A stretch of 64,000 bases of DNA from Pseudomonadota bacterium (GTDB lineage Bacteria > Bdellovibrionota > UBA1018 > CAIMNF01): positions 27,225-91,224 of the forward strand of contig JAIXOQ010000030.1 of assembly GCA_027486675.1 (NCBI GenBank). Reading direction: 5' to 3'. The translations under genes and the position numbers were made by a program. This document shows positions 9,501 through 18,206 of this stretch, in pieces. The notes below the pieces were generated by a model. The model made no database searches, was not told where the DNA came from, and saw only the letters and a program-made list of their open reading frames with translations. Every line of letters starts with the position of its first letter. The stretch's first letter is position 1.

Positions 9501-10087
9501 TCGAGCTGGCGCGCTAACTCAAACAGACGCAGATTGACTGAATCTTGTTCACTTAAGCCCGAATCGACGAGCTCAAGATAAAAGTCTTCTTTGAAGCGAT
9601 TCTTAAATCGGGTAATTGCTGCAATTGCGGCCTCTTCCCGACCTTGCATGAGGGCGACAGGTATTTCCGCGCGGAGGTTCCCACTTAAAACGATCAGGCC
9701 ATCGCCATAGCGGTCGAGGAGTGACCAATCCACTACCCCACGCGCGAAATCGTTACTCGTGTGTTTGCTTTCGCCTCCATTTAAGTAGGCCTCAGTCAGG
9801 ATGCTTGAAAGATTTTGATAGCCTTTAAAATCCTTACAGAGCAAAAGCAAGGGGGTGAGCATCTTGCCTTTTTCTGGCGTAAAAAAGATTTCGCAACCCA
9901 AGATCGGCTTGATGCCCTTATCTTTTGCGGCCAGGTAAAAATCGATCGCCCCAAAGATATTGTTCGTGTCGGTCATGGCGACAGCGCTCATGCCCATTTC
10001 TTTGCCCGTGCGAACCAGATCCTTGATCCGGACCATACCTTGAAGAAACGAGTACTGAGTATGAACACGAAGATGGACGTAACTCAT
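6530..10087 (-). CDS. dnaE: DNA polymerase III alpha subunit (replicative polymerase)
   Basis: This is the catalytic subunit of the replicase, 1185 aa, the normal DnaE length. The N-terminal PHP domain begins with YVHLRVHTQYSFLQG. The polymerase core contains GPGRGSGAGSLVAY and the catalytic acidic motif PDFDIDFCQDRRPLVIDYV. Further on are KKPEEMAKQ and GFNKSHSAAYGLITYQTAYLK of the fingers region, a helix-hairpin-helix segment (IKGVGGAAVDVLL) and an OB-fold domain (VQIVGLIAEAREITTKKG). The start overlaps the stop of the carbonic-anhydrase-like gene by 4 bases, so the two are translationally coupled. Confidence 0.97.
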   Translation of the reverse strand: MSYVHLRVHTQYSFLQGMVRIKDLVRTGKEMGMSAVAMTDTNNIFGAIDFYLAAKDKGIKPILGCEIFFTPEKGKMLTPLLLLCKDFKGYQNLSSILTEAYLNGGESKHTSNDFARGVVDWSLLDRYGDGLIVLSGNLRAEIPVALMQGREEAAIAAITRFKNRFKEDFYLELVDSGLSEQDSVNLRLFELARQLDVPVVGTADVFYLSPDDAEAHEALQCIPYGRELSVDRPKSLVPREFYLKPPSVMKARLEAFPGAYEATQEIADRCNIEFKFQDALGRPINHLPNFRPSNIAADAPFDLIAYFKQESRKGLAARFLEPGFVNKADKRPTYEERLEQELSMIEKTGFAGYFLVVADFIRWAKENKVPVGPGRGSGAGSLVAYALTITDIDPIEFNLLFERFINPERVSMPDFDIDFCQDRRPLVIDYVIQKYGKEKVSQIITFGKLQAKAVLKDVGRVFGLSFADTNVITKLIPDELGINLSDAYEQSADLRAKMNEDAKLKAVWEISLKLEGLYRNSGMHAAGVIITDQPIVMHCPLYLTKEGDPVTQFDKDFSEKIGLVKFDFLGLKTLTVIDKAVALIHQTPGNDGFDLRAISFSDPAAYDLISSGNTNGVFQVESDGMKDLCRRIIPNSLEDLTAICALYRPGPLGSGMVDDFIDRKHGRTDTKYELPELEVILKDTYGVILYQEQVMQIARDIAGYTLGQADMLRRAMGKKKPEEMAKQKVTFLAGAEAKGVPTAKADALFDLMAKFAEYGFNKSHSAAYGLITYQTAYLKAHFPAQFMAALMTTEMSDTAKLSKYVADARAMEIPILPPDVNRSHRAFTVETLVLESGRAVWAIRFGLEAIKGVGGAAVDVLLEARGEKRFKDLLDFFERVSTKKVNKKVLEGLTLSGAFDSIATVSRSSVFASLERLSEFGSAHQEEAELGQGGLFADFKDTEVKVTAPKDQLIREEPEWPLAKRLLNEKGAMGFFLSGHPMDPWQSVCADWLGTNTQKFLDLAEGSAGKPPVKKEVQIVGLIAEAREITTKKGHKMAFLQLEDLEGRIEVIAFPDFYAENLELLRGAQETAEPILLSGELEIKEGNAKILGGKVAKVADAYQGRSKVLRIELDLSLGTTPEQLRQFKAWMLKNRGRSPVQISFVSPQFKARMDLPTNLRVDGTPEAAAAVNRIFGQTVARLSTD

Positions 10088-10614
10088 GTGGGCATCGGCC
10101 CATTCTTTTCACTGCGATAGATTTGAATGTCGCCTACGTAATTCATCGCGCTTTGTTTTAAGAATGCGAGTTCTTCCGGAGTGAGCTTCCGCACCACCTT
10201 CGCCGGCGAGCCCAAAATCAATGATCCTGGCTCGAATGTTTTCCCTTTGGTGACCAAAGCCCCTGCGCCAATCATGCAATCGTCAGGGATCACAGCATGA
10301 TCCAGAATGATGGCCCCCATCCCCACTAAGATACGATTCCCTAAGGTGCAACCATGAAGCGTCACACGATGGCCGACAGTGATGTCGTCCCCTAAAATCA
10401 GTGGTGCGACTTTCCTGGTGACGTGCAGCATGGAGTGATCCTGAATGTTGGTCCGGTTTCCGATGCGGATGAAGTTCACGTCCCCACGAATGACGACCTG
10501 AAACCACACACTAGAGGATTCCCCAATGTGCACATCGCCCACGATGTCGGCACTGGGCGCCACGAATGCCGACTCTGAAATTTTTGGCCAGACCCCTTGA
10601 TGTGGATAGATCAT
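10084..10614 (-). CDS. Gamma-carbonic anhydrase-like hexapeptide-repeat protein
   Basis: The 176-aa protein is a left-handed beta-helix of the YrdA/PaaY/CaiE type. It begins with a Trp-pattern segment (PKISESAFVAPSADIVGDVHIGESSSVWFQVVIRGD) and repeats hexapeptides through IGAGALV and ILGSPAKVVRKLT. The zinc-ligand histidines of the family appear in HSMLHVT and GHRVTLHGC. Enzymatic activity of such proteins varies, so carbonic anhydrase activity is not certain. It overlaps both neighbours (miaB upstream, dnaE downstream) by 4 bases, which places it inside a tightly coupled operon. Confidence 0.88.
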   Translation of the reverse strand: MIYPHQGVWPKISESAFVAPSADIVGDVHIGESSSVWFQVVIRGDVNFIRIGNRTNIQDHSMLHVTRKVAPLILGDDITVGHRVTLHGCTLGNRILVGMGAIILDHAVIPDDCMIGAGALVTKGKTFEPGSLILGSPAKVVRKLTPEELAFLKQSAMNYVGDIQIYRSEKNGPMPT

Positions 10615-12071
10615 GCGACAGAGATCCCTTCAGCAAAGCCGGCATCGTGAATGAGATCCCCCTGCAAAGAAAGCCCACTGGCGTTGGTGATTTTAATATT
10701 CAAAAAACTACCCTCTAGATTTCGTCCGCTTTGGTCTATGAAGTTTACGACCCGATTGCAAGTCGTATGCCCCGTCCAGACCCTGCCCAACTTTGAATTC
10801 GCAAGCATCCCGTCGTTTCGCGCAAGCCCTACGACGAGAACCTCCATCGTCCGGCCAATACGCTCAGCATAGCGACCCTCTGCGATATCTAACTGGTGTT
10901 TCATCACGCGTGCCAGTCGCTCGCTCTTGACCTTTTTTGAGACATCATCCACTAACTTTTCCGCTCGAGTCCCTGGGCGCGGCGAATAAGAGAACGCATA
11001 GATGTTGTCGTACTCAATTTCAGTTAAGAGTTTCAGGGTTGCTTCAAAGTCCTCTTCAGTTTCACCTGGGAATCCCACGATAATGTCTGTGGAAAGTCCG
11101 ATATCAGGAGATATGGATTTTAGGACCTTCATTTGTTCGACATAGGTTTCCACTTTGTGGTGCCGACCCATTTTCTGAAGGATTGCGTTCGATCCAGACT
11201 GCACAGGCAGATGGAGATGTTTTGCAAGGTTATCCACTCCACCCTCTTTCGGATCAGCGTAAGCCCCGATCAACTGATCACTAAAATCAAGAGGATGGGA
11301 TGAGGTAAACCGGATCCTCTTGAGTTGCTTTAAGCGTGGATCCCTGTTCATTGCATAAAGCAGCTGAACGAAATTCTCTTCTCCTGGGCGTGGCCCCACT
11401 TTTCCAATTGGATTTGAAAGTTCTGCGGGTTCGTAGCCGGCTGTGTTTGGATTTCCTTTTCCAAAAGAGTTCACATTCTGACCCAGCAAAGTCACTTCAC
11501 GCACGCCCTGACTCACCAGCGCCGCAACGTCATCGAGCACTTCTTGTATGGTACGGGACTTTTCCCGACCCCGCGTGAACGGAACGATGCAGTAGGTGCA
11601 GTATTTATCGCAGCCCTTCATGATGTTCACAAAAGCGAGAGCCTTATTTTTCTTCACCTTGGTTTGGGTGGAGTAGCTGAGCGTCTTATCAAACTCGGCC
11701 TGCACAAAATGGCGCTCGCCTCGTTTTGCGCGATCCACAAGCTCTGGGAGTTGATCGATCGCATCAGGACCGAAAACAAAATCCACATAGGGAGCGCGCT
11801 TAAAGATCTCACCCTGGTCGAGCTGCCCTACACACCCGCCGAGCGCAATCACCGGACCCTCGTACCGCGTCTTTAACCCTTTGTGTTCACCTAAGTAAGA
11901 CACAGCCTTGTGCACGGCTTTTTCGCGCACACTGCAGCCATTGATTACGATGACATCGGCTTCTTCGATTTGCTCGGTTAGTGCGCCGCCCCGCTCAAGC
12001 ATGAGGGCCTCCATGCGCTCGGTATCGGCAACATTCATCTGGCAACCAAAGGTTTTTACAAAGAACTTCAC
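10611..12071 (-). CDS. miaB: tRNA-2-methylthio-N6-dimethylallyladenosine synthase MiaB
   Basis: MiaB is a radical-SAM enzyme that adds the methylthio group to i6A37 of tRNAs reading UNN codons. The N-terminal UPF0004 domain has FGCQMNVADTERM with the first cluster cysteine. The radical-SAM motif GCDKYCTYCIVPFTRGRE supplies the CxxxCxxC cysteines. The central region has LLGQNVNSFG and STDIIVGFPGETEEDF. A TRAM domain closes the 486-aa protein. It is the second gene of a minus-strand operon, 19 bases after the secreted protein gene. Confidence 0.96.
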   Translation of the reverse strand: MKFFVKTFGCQMNVADTERMEALMLERGGALTEQIEEADVIVINGCSVREKAVHKAVSYLGEHKGLKTRYEGPVIALGGCVGQLDQGEIFKRAPYVDFVFGPDAIDQLPELVDRAKRGERHFVQAEFDKTLSYSTQTKVKKNKALAFVNIMKGCDKYCTYCIVPFTRGREKSRTIQEVLDDVAALVSQGVREVTLLGQNVNSFGKGNPNTAGYEPAELSNPIGKVGPRPGEENFVQLLYAMNRDPRLKQLKRIRFTSSHPLDFSDQLIGAYADPKEGGVDNLAKHLHLPVQSGSNAILQKMGRHHKVETYVEQMKVLKSISPDIGLSTDIIVGFPGETEEDFEATLKLLTEIEYDNIYAFSYSPRPGTRAEKLVDDVSKKVKSERLARVMKHQLDIAEGRYAERIGRTMEVLVVGLARNDGMLANSKLGRVWTGHTTCNRVVNFIDQSGRNLEGSFLNIKITNASGLSLQGDLIHDAGFAEGISVA

Positions 12072-12090
12072 GGCCCGAATTCTACCACGG

Positions 12091-13239
12091 TCAATCGACC
12101 ATTTTAAAATCAGTATCCACGATTTGATTGCAAGGATTGTCGATAAACAGGGGTTTAGTCCAGGGCCACAGAAGGCCTAATGTTGGAGCACCTCGCATTT
12201 TCTCGATCTGAACCGCGTCGGAAATCAACCGACCAATACGCTTGTAAAGAAAATCCTCCCGATCGACCCCCTTCTGAAACTCCCTTATAGGCAAGCGACT
12301 CAGCATTCGCTTCATCGACGACCGAGGCACCCAGAAATGATCCTCCAGACCCTCTGCGATGAGATGATCGAGAGCCATTTGCATAGTCCGTTCCAGTTTA
12401 GCCCCGGAAAGCGGGAGTTTTCGGATCTCTAGCTTAAATATCCTTGCTGCCGCTTTGGGGATAGCCAGCCCGACCGTTTTACCTTTGTGGTCGAGCACAG
12501 CAAACATATGGGGTACCCCTTCAATCACCATGGGGGACTCCTGTACATAAGCCTCGAGCGATAGTGTTTCCTTGAGGCTTACAGGCTCCTGCTTACTTAT
12601 CTGCTGGATGAAAAGATCAATTGCCCCGACTGGATTCCCAGAGGCAGCAAAGGTCCTAATGAAATAGTGGGGATTCCAGGATCCATCCTGAGGATCCACC
12701 AGGGGGCCCTCAACCAAGGTCAAGATCTTTGCGTCCCGAGAATGGAGTGTAAGGAATGCATTTGAAATATGAGCAGGTTTTGCAAAGAGGCGTCGCAATG
12801 TCGACCAAAGGCTTCTATTTTTAAAGGCACTGACATCAGGGAGAGCTCTGATTCTTTTTACCTCCCCTGTTTCATCGATCGCAAACAACACACCGTCAAC
12901 GACAGCAAAGGTGTAGCGGTCTGTGCCGGCTCCATGATCATTCGGGCGAATAGCTGCAATAAAGGTTTCGCCGCGGGATGCGTCCGGCACCCAAACCCCG
13001 TCTTTGAATGAGGAGTACTGCTCTAGACCTTTGTACTTGGTGTCTGGGCTGACAAAGAATTGAACCCTGCCCTTCAGCAAGATTTTGGAAGTAGTTCGCG
13101 ATTCTGCAGCATGAAAAACAACAGACTCGCCAGAGAACTCAAGCGTTGCCCCATTTCCAAAATAGAAACGGACCTCCCCTGCAAAACAGGTTTGAGCCAT
13201 CCAGACAAAGCTCAATGAAAAAATTTTACTCCAAGGCAT
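12091..13239 (-). CDS. Secreted protein of unknown function (382 aa)
   Basis: The N-terminus is a signal peptide (MPWSKIFSLSFVWMAQTCFA, cleavage likely before GE). The remainder alternates beta-rich segments and ends in a basic helical part. No known domain is recognised; phrases such as TYKFAVVDGVLFAIDE-like blades could suggest a beta-propeller, but this is weak. It is the first gene of the miaB-dnaE run and its stop lies 19 bases before miaB. Confidence 0.65.
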   Translation of the reverse strand: MPWSKIFSLSFVWMAQTCFAGEVRFYFGNGATLEFSGESVVFHAAESRTTSKILLKGRVQFFVSPDTKYKGLEQYSSFKDGVWVPDASRGETFIAAIRPNDHGAGTDRYTFAVVDGVLFAIDETGEVKRIRALPDVSAFKNRSLWSTLRRLFAKPAHISNAFLTLHSRDAKILTLVEGPLVDPQDGSWNPHYFIRTFAASGNPVGAIDLFIQQISKQEPVSLKETLSLEAYVQESPMVIEGVPHMFAVLDHKGKTVGLAIPKAAARIFKLEIRKLPLSGAKLERTMQMALDHLIAEGLEDHFWVPRSSMKRMLSRLPIREFQKGVDREDFLYKRIGRLISDAVQIEKMRGAPTLGLLWPWTKPLFIDNPCNQIVDTDFKMVD

Positions 13240-13365
13240 TTTGAGCCCAAATTCTAACTTATTTTGTCAGGAACTAAAACCCCCTTCCCTCCAAGGCTCC
13301 TCGTTTAAAAAAATTTTTATTTAATTGCATTGCCCCAAATCAAAACCTCTGAAACAATAAGATTC

Positions 13366-13920
13366 ATGGATGGACATCGTCTTTCTCCGAAACAAGGTTA
13401 TGGCGGCACCGAAACGAAGGGACGCCGCAAGGCTGGTCGCCCCTTCGTGGGCACCCTCCCCGTTCTTTTTGTTTTCCGCGCAATCGACGCAAGGAAGGAA
13501 CGATCGCTCGCCCACCGAAAGAATAAAGCCCGGGTCATGAAGCTCGTTTATGGGCTCGGCGCTCGCTATAAAATCAAGATCCTAGAATTTTCGAACGTGG
13601 GATCGAAGCTCCATGTCCTCTTAAAGGCAGAAGATCGCTACAGCCTGACCTGCTTTCTCAGGGTGATGGCTGGGCGCATTGCACAAAGCATCACTGGGGC
13701 CAAAAAGGGAGTCCGAAGAGGACGCTACTGGGCTTCACTTTGCTGGAGCAGGCTTTTAAAGAAAGGCCCCGAACTTCAGAAGATCCAGAAGTATTTGCGC
13801 CTCTTTCAAATCGATGAGCTCGCGGCATTCTTAGGGCGACATCCGGAAACGTGGAAACGACTGGGGGCAAGCGAAGTGCTCCTTCGGAGTAAACTCCATC
13901 CGGCACGAGCGGGACCTTGA
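13366..13920 (+). CDS. REP-associated tyrosine transposase (RAYT)-like protein with altered HUH motif
   Basis: The ATG at 13366 is preferred over an upstream TTG at 13330, giving 184 aa. The order of segments matches single-copy Y1/RAYT-like proteins known from deltaproteobacteria-type genomes: a GRPF entry, a region reading FSNVGSKLHVLL where relatives have a histidine-hydrophobe-histidine, then FLRVMAGRIAQSITGAKKG, GRYWASLCWSR and a C-terminal helix with a candidate catalytic Tyr (KIQKYLRLFQ). Here the first HUH histidine is a lysine, so metal-dependent nicking may be lost. It lies alone between an operon and mutS, without flanking inverted repeats. Confidence 0.65.
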   Translation: MDGHRLSPKQGYGGTETKGRRKAGRPFVGTLPVLFVFRAIDARKERSLAHRKNKARVMKLVYGLGARYKIKILEFSNVGSKLHVLLKAEDRYSLTCFLRVMAGRIAQSITGAKKGVRRGRYWASLCWSRLLKKGPELQKIQKYLRLFQIDELAAFLGRHPETWKRLGASEVLLRSKLHPARAGP

Positions 13921-13955
13921 GGTCCTACGGCCCTCTAGGCTAACTTCTCTCCCCA

Positions 13956-16409
13956 ATGGTCCAAATAATTCCCACCGATACGAAAGCTCCCCTGCCTTCT
14001 CTTTCATCCGCAAATGAAACACCACTCATGAGACAGTACGGGGCTTTGAAAGCCGAAGCAGGCGATGCGCTCCTTTTCTTCCGTATGGGGGATTTTTACG
14101 AGCTGTTTTCAGAGGATGCGGTTCTCGCTGCCAAAATTTTAAACATCACCCTCACCTCACGAGACAAAAAGGCTGAAAATCCAATGCCCATGGCGGGCGT
14201 ACCGTTTCATAGTGCTGAAGGTTATATCGATCGATGCCTCCGGGCGGGCTACCGGGTTGCCATCGCAGAACAGACCGAGGACCCAAGCCTTGCAAAAGGC
14301 CTAGTCGAAAGAAAGATCGTGCGTATATTTACCCCGGCCATCCAATTTGGCAGCGGGGAACGAGAAGCCGCACGCCTCGCGCTTATCCTCCCAAATGGAT
14401 CTCACTACGTCTGCGTGCAACTTGCACCCGCCACGGGCGATCTATACGTAGAGCGCGCATTCACTGAGGAAGAACTCATTTCAGACACAAGTTTTAGCGC
14501 TGTGAAACATGCAATCGCATTTTCGCAGGAGTTACCCATCACACTCGCTCATGCCTTAGCTTCAATGGATAATCTTCTCTTTGAAGAAATCCATTCCGTC
14601 TCTTACTCAAAAGACAGAGCTCGAGAATACTTAAGAAAAAACTATCCGCAAATCGTGCTCGATGAGAAAAACCGCAGCATTGAGTTCGCGCTCTACGTGA
14701 TCCTTCGTTACACGGCAGATACGCAAAGGGTGGATCGTTTAAGCCACTTAAAGCCCATCCTACCGCTCAGGTCTCAAAAGGGCATGCGCCTCGATCACAA
14801 GGTGGTTGTTCAGCTCGATGGTGAGGAGCTTTTTCAGAACATCAATCAAACGCATACTTCCATGGGCACCCGGGCGCTCCGGCAGATGTTTTTGACTCCG
14901 CATGCCGATGAGGTGGTGATTGCTTCGGTTCAAGAACGCGTGAAGGCTTACACAGGCCCCGCTCTTAAGACGAGCTTAGCCAAGCTCTTGGGTGAGATTT
15001 ATGACTTCGATCGCTTACTCGGCCGCATTGCGACACTACTTGCAAGTCCCCGAGACATCCGTGCCTTAGCTGAAAGCTGCAAAGGTGCCGCACGACTTGC
15101 CGAAGTTTTATCGGACCAGAAGTTTTTGCCTGAGCAGCAGGCCTTAAAAAAAGCCATCGAGGCTGTGTCTTTGCTCAGTGAACGGACCTTGTTACAGCTG
15201 AAGACTGAGTTACCTCCCCATACCCGCGATGGCGGGTACTTTAATGTGGGTGCTAGCGCTGAACTAGATCAGCTCATTCGCCTGACAGAAAATGCTGAGT
15301 CAGCACTCTTTGAACTTGAAGCTAAAGAACGAGAAGCGACAAATATTTCGAATCTGAAAGTGAAATATAACCGCGTATTTGGTTATTTCATCGAAGTTTC
15401 AACCGCCAACTTAAAGTCAGTGCCCGCGCATTTTATACGAAGACAAACGATGACAGGGGCGGAACGTTTTACGACGACTGAGTTAAGCACCCTGGAGGAG
15501 CAGATCTTAAACGCCGGTGGAAAACGGAAAGAACTCGAGAAAGAACTTTTTGAATCCCTCCTTAAGGAATGGACAGTGTTACAGATCCCGCTCCTTGAGA
15601 TCTCTAAACAGGTGGCCCAGATCGACGCTCTTCAGTCGCTCGCTGCTCTTTCACTTCGGCCTGGTTATTCTTTTCCAGTCATCAACGCTTCAAACGAGAT
15701 CTACTTAAAAAACTCCCGCCACCCGGTACTTGAAATCCTTCAAGATTCAGCCTTCATTCCAAATGATGTCAGCATGGACGGCAAAACAGATCGCGTCTGG
15801 ATCTTGACCGGCCCCAACATGGGCGGAAAATCGACACTCATGCGACAAGTCGCTCAGATCCTTTGGTTAGGTCAGATAGGTGCACCGGTGCCTGCGACTG
15901 AAGCACGCTGGGGCGCGATTGATGGACTCTTTACACGCATTGGTGCGCAGGATGCGTTAAGCCAAGGCAGGTCCACATTCATGGTCGAAATGACGGAACT
16001 TGCTCAAATTCTGCACCATACGACAAAAAAGTGTTTCATTGTGCTTGATGAGATCGGGCGCGGGACGAGTACGTTTGACGGGATGAGTGTCGCCTGGGCA
16101 TCGATTGAACATTTGGCTAAGGACACTTCTGCGCGAGTCATGGTCGCGACCCATTATCAAGAGCTGACGGAACTTTCTGAGACGATGAAATGCGTAAACA
16201 ACTACCACCTTGAAGTGATTGAGGAGTCTGGAAAGCTTAAGTTTAGCTTTAAGATTAAAAAAGGCCCGTCAGGGAGAAGTTTCGGAATTCATGTCGCAGA
16301 ACTCGCTGGCCTGCCGACCAAGTTGATCGAACGCTCATGGACAGTTCTTGCAAAGCTTGAAGCTAAACATGGACATCAGTCCCAGCCTTCGCTTTTTGAC
16401 CAACTCTAA
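13956..16409 (+). CDS. mutS: DNA mismatch repair protein MutS
   Basis: MutS recognises mispaired bases and starts mismatch repair. In this 817-aa protein the mismatch-reading F-x-E motif is in MGDFYELFSED (about residues 45-47). The connector, lever and clamp domains follow. The ATPase has Walker A GPNMGGKST at about 617, Walker B FIVLDEIGRGTSTFDG, and the conserved VATHYQEL. The C-terminus is short after the helix-turn-helix. The last 47 bases overlap the convergent mutY gene, so two repair genes share their 3' ends. Confidence 0.97.
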   Translation: MVQIIPTDTKAPLPSLSSANETPLMRQYGALKAEAGDALLFFRMGDFYELFSEDAVLAAKILNITLTSRDKKAENPMPMAGVPFHSAEGYIDRCLRAGYRVAIAEQTEDPSLAKGLVERKIVRIFTPAIQFGSGEREAARLALILPNGSHYVCVQLAPATGDLYVERAFTEEELISDTSFSAVKHAIAFSQELPITLAHALASMDNLLFEEIHSVSYSKDRAREYLRKNYPQIVLDEKNRSIEFALYVILRYTADTQRVDRLSHLKPILPLRSQKGMRLDHKVVVQLDGEELFQNINQTHTSMGTRALRQMFLTPHADEVVIASVQERVKAYTGPALKTSLAKLLGEIYDFDRLLGRIATLLASPRDIRALAESCKGAARLAEVLSDQKFLPEQQALKKAIEAVSLLSERTLLQLKTELPPHTRDGGYFNVGASAELDQLIRLTENAESALFELEAKEREATNISNLKVKYNRVFGYFIEVSTANLKSVPAHFIRRQTMTGAERFTTTELSTLEEQILNAGGKRKELEKELFESLLKEWTVLQIPLLEISKQVAQIDALQSLAALSLRPGYSFPVINASNEIYLKNSRHPVLEILQDSAFIPNDVSMDGKTDRVWILTGPNMGGKSTLMRQVAQILWLGQIGAPVPATEARWGAIDGLFTRIGAQDALSQGRSTFMVEMTELAQILHHTTKKCFIVLDEIGRGTSTFDGMSVAWASIEHLAKDTSARVMVATHYQELTELSETMKCVNNYHLEVIEESGKLKFSFKIKKGPSGRSFGIHVAELAGLPTKLIERSWTVLAKLEAKHGHQSQPSLFDQL

Positions 16410-17406
16410 GATCCGTTGTACGGACTGCCTGCAGTGACTTCTTAAGCCCAGTGCCATGAGCCGGCAACAGATTTTCATCAAAGAGCTGCAACTCCGGCTC
16501 AGAGCCGCGCAATCTCTCCTTCAGATCTGAAGGAGGATTCGATGAATAAATTTTTCGAAGAATTTTGTGTCGCGTCACGATGAGCTTCACCTTCGCGATT
16601 AATACTCCAGGCTCTTCGACCTGCTCTCGGGTCGGAAGATCCCATAATCCCGCACGCCACTCACCCACCCTTGCCTGAGTGAGCAGGATCTTTGGACCCA
16701 CGCGAATCAAGAGTCGATCCTCTTCCACTTCGATCCACCGCTTAGAAACGGGCTTCGGATAGAGGCCAGGAGTTGAGCTACCCTTGCAACTCTTGCTCAC
16801 CGGACAGTGTCCGCAATCAGGAGATTTAGGAGTGCATAAGGTTGCCCCGAGCTCCATGACCGATTGATTGTAGATGCGCGGCGAGATCCCCATTTTTTTT
16901 GCTTCTAGTACTTGTTCCCTCGCCCAATTCCAGACTTCTTCACGCGATGAGGAAATTTGAGTTTGCGCCATTTGACGCGCAAACACTCGGATGACGTTTC
17001 CATCTACAATAGGAGCAGGGATTCCATACACGATCGAGGCGATCGCGCCGGCCGTGTAAGGACCTATGCCTGGAAGTGCGAGCAGATCCGGAACGGTGGA
17101 TGGAAAAGTACCACTGGAATGGATGAGTTCTGCTGCTCTCTTAATATTTCTAGCCCTCGAGTAGTACCCCAAGCCCGCCCATAGCTTCAGCACCTCATCT
17201 AAAGAAGCAGATGCAAGGGAGGCAACATCTGGAAACTCCTTCATAAACTGTTCGAAGTAAGGAATCACAGCTGCAACTTGCGTCTGTTGGAGCATGATCT
17301 CTGAGATCCAAACTCTGTACGGCGTCACTTCGGTCCGCCAGGGCATGACGCGATGATCTTTTTCAAACCACCCTGTGAGGCGCTTTATGTCCATTTCCTG
17401 TAACAT
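16363..17406 (-). CDS. mutY: A/G-specific adenine glycosylase MutY
   Basis: MutY removes adenine mispaired with 8-oxoguanine. The 347-aa protein has catalytic Glu36 (ISEIMLQQTQV) and Asp135 (VDGNVIRVFARQ), a helix-hairpin-helix LPGIGPYTAGAI (111-122) and the 4Fe-4S cysteines 191, 198, 201 and 207. The NUDIX-like C-terminal recognition domain is present but divergent. The ATG at 17406 is only 8 bases from the divergent amidase start; ATG 17394 is an alternative start. The gene overlaps mutS by 47 bases. Confidence 0.95.
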   Translation of the reverse strand: MLQEMDIKRLTGWFEKDHRVMPWRTEVTPYRVWISEIMLQQTQVAAVIPYFEQFMKEFPDVASLASASLDEVLKLWAGLGYYSRARNIKRAAELIHSSGTFPSTVPDLLALPGIGPYTAGAIASIVYGIPAPIVDGNVIRVFARQMAQTQISSSREEVWNWAREQVLEAKKMGISPRIYNQSVMELGATLCTPKSPDCGHCPVSKSCKGSSTPGLYPKPVSKRWIEVEEDRLLIRVGPKILLTQARVGEWRAGLWDLPTREQVEEPGVLIAKVKLIVTRHKILRKIYSSNPPSDLKERLRGSEPELQLFDENLLPAHGTGLKKSLQAVRTTDLRVGQKAKAGTDVHV

Positions 17407-17414
17407 AACTTAAA

Positions 17415-18206
17415 ATGAGGCTCTGCCCCCTCTTATTCTTCATCTGCATCACTGCTGCCTTCAGATCCGAAGCTCGGGATTTCCTGGTCGTAATTGACCC
17501 AGGCCATGGTGGCAACGACCGTGGCGCAAGTCTTCAAGTGGGCAAGGTTTCGGTGAATGAAAAAGAACTCACCTTGTTGCTCGCAAAAGAGCTAGCACTT
17601 GAGTTAGGAAAGCTCAAAATCGGATCGGCCCTGACCCGCGAAGGGGACGAGTTCCTTGCCTTAGAAGACCGAACCGCGTTTGCAAACCGCAAGCAAGGAA
17701 GCGTTTTCATCTCGCTTCATATGAATTCTCTCATGCCCAAGGGCGGCATGCGCGTCCCTGAAGGATTTGAATCCTATATTTTAAATACGACCACCGACGA
17801 ATCATCCAAGCGCCTGGCCGATCTTGAGAATCAGGTTCTTAGGGATAGTAAGGTGACTCGAGCGGCCCAGACCTCAGACATCGCGCTTATCGTTAAAGAC
17901 TTCATCTTAGACGCGAATCTGAAGCCTTCCAAGGAGCTGGCGTGCGCAATCCAACTAAAAAGTGCTGAGTCCGGACGTAACCGTGGCGTCAGACAGGCAC
18001 TCTTTTACGTGCTGCTCGGCGCCGATATGCCAAGCGTACTCCTTGAGGCAGGTTTCATCGCCCACCCAAAAGATCGAGAGCGCATCCTCAATCCCAAACT
18101 CAGAGCGAAATTCGCTCGCCAGCTTGCACTTGCCGTGCAGGATTTTAGAATGCGAAAAAAGGATGCATCTATTGGTGCACGGCTAACTGCATGTAAACCC
18201 ACCTAA
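17415..18206 (+). CDS. N-acetylmuramoyl-L-alanine amidase (Amidase_3, AmiC type)
   Basis: This is a periplasmic zinc amidase that cuts the bond between muramic acid and the stem peptide. A signal peptide (MRLCPLLFFICITAAFRSEA) is followed directly by the catalytic domain: VVIDPGHGGNDRGA (zinc His31), NEKELTLLLAKEL (Glu49), FISLHMNS (His) and LLEAGFI (catalytic Glu). There is no AMIN or LysM domain. Its TAA stop (18204-18206) lies inside the left inverted repeat of the neighbouring IS element, so the last codons may have been changed by the insertion. It is divergent from mutY with 8 bases between starts. Confidence 0.9.
   Translation: MRLCPLLFFICITAAFRSEARDFLVVIDPGHGGNDRGASLQVGKVSVNEKELTLLLAKELALELGKLKIGSALTREGDEFLALEDRTAFANRKQGSVFISLHMNSLMPKGGMRVPEGFESYILNTTTDESSKRLADLENQVLRDSKVTRAAQTSDIALIVKDFILDANLKPSKELACAIQLKSAESGRNRGVRQALFYVLLGADMPSVLLEAGFIAHPKDRERILNPKLRAKFARQLALAVQDFRMRKKDASIGARLTACKPT

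Noticed and set aside
13240..13365. Search for REP hairpins next to the RAYT-like gene
   Set aside because: The gap is AT-rich with only a short A/T palindrome; no GTAG- or GGAG-headed hairpin was seen.
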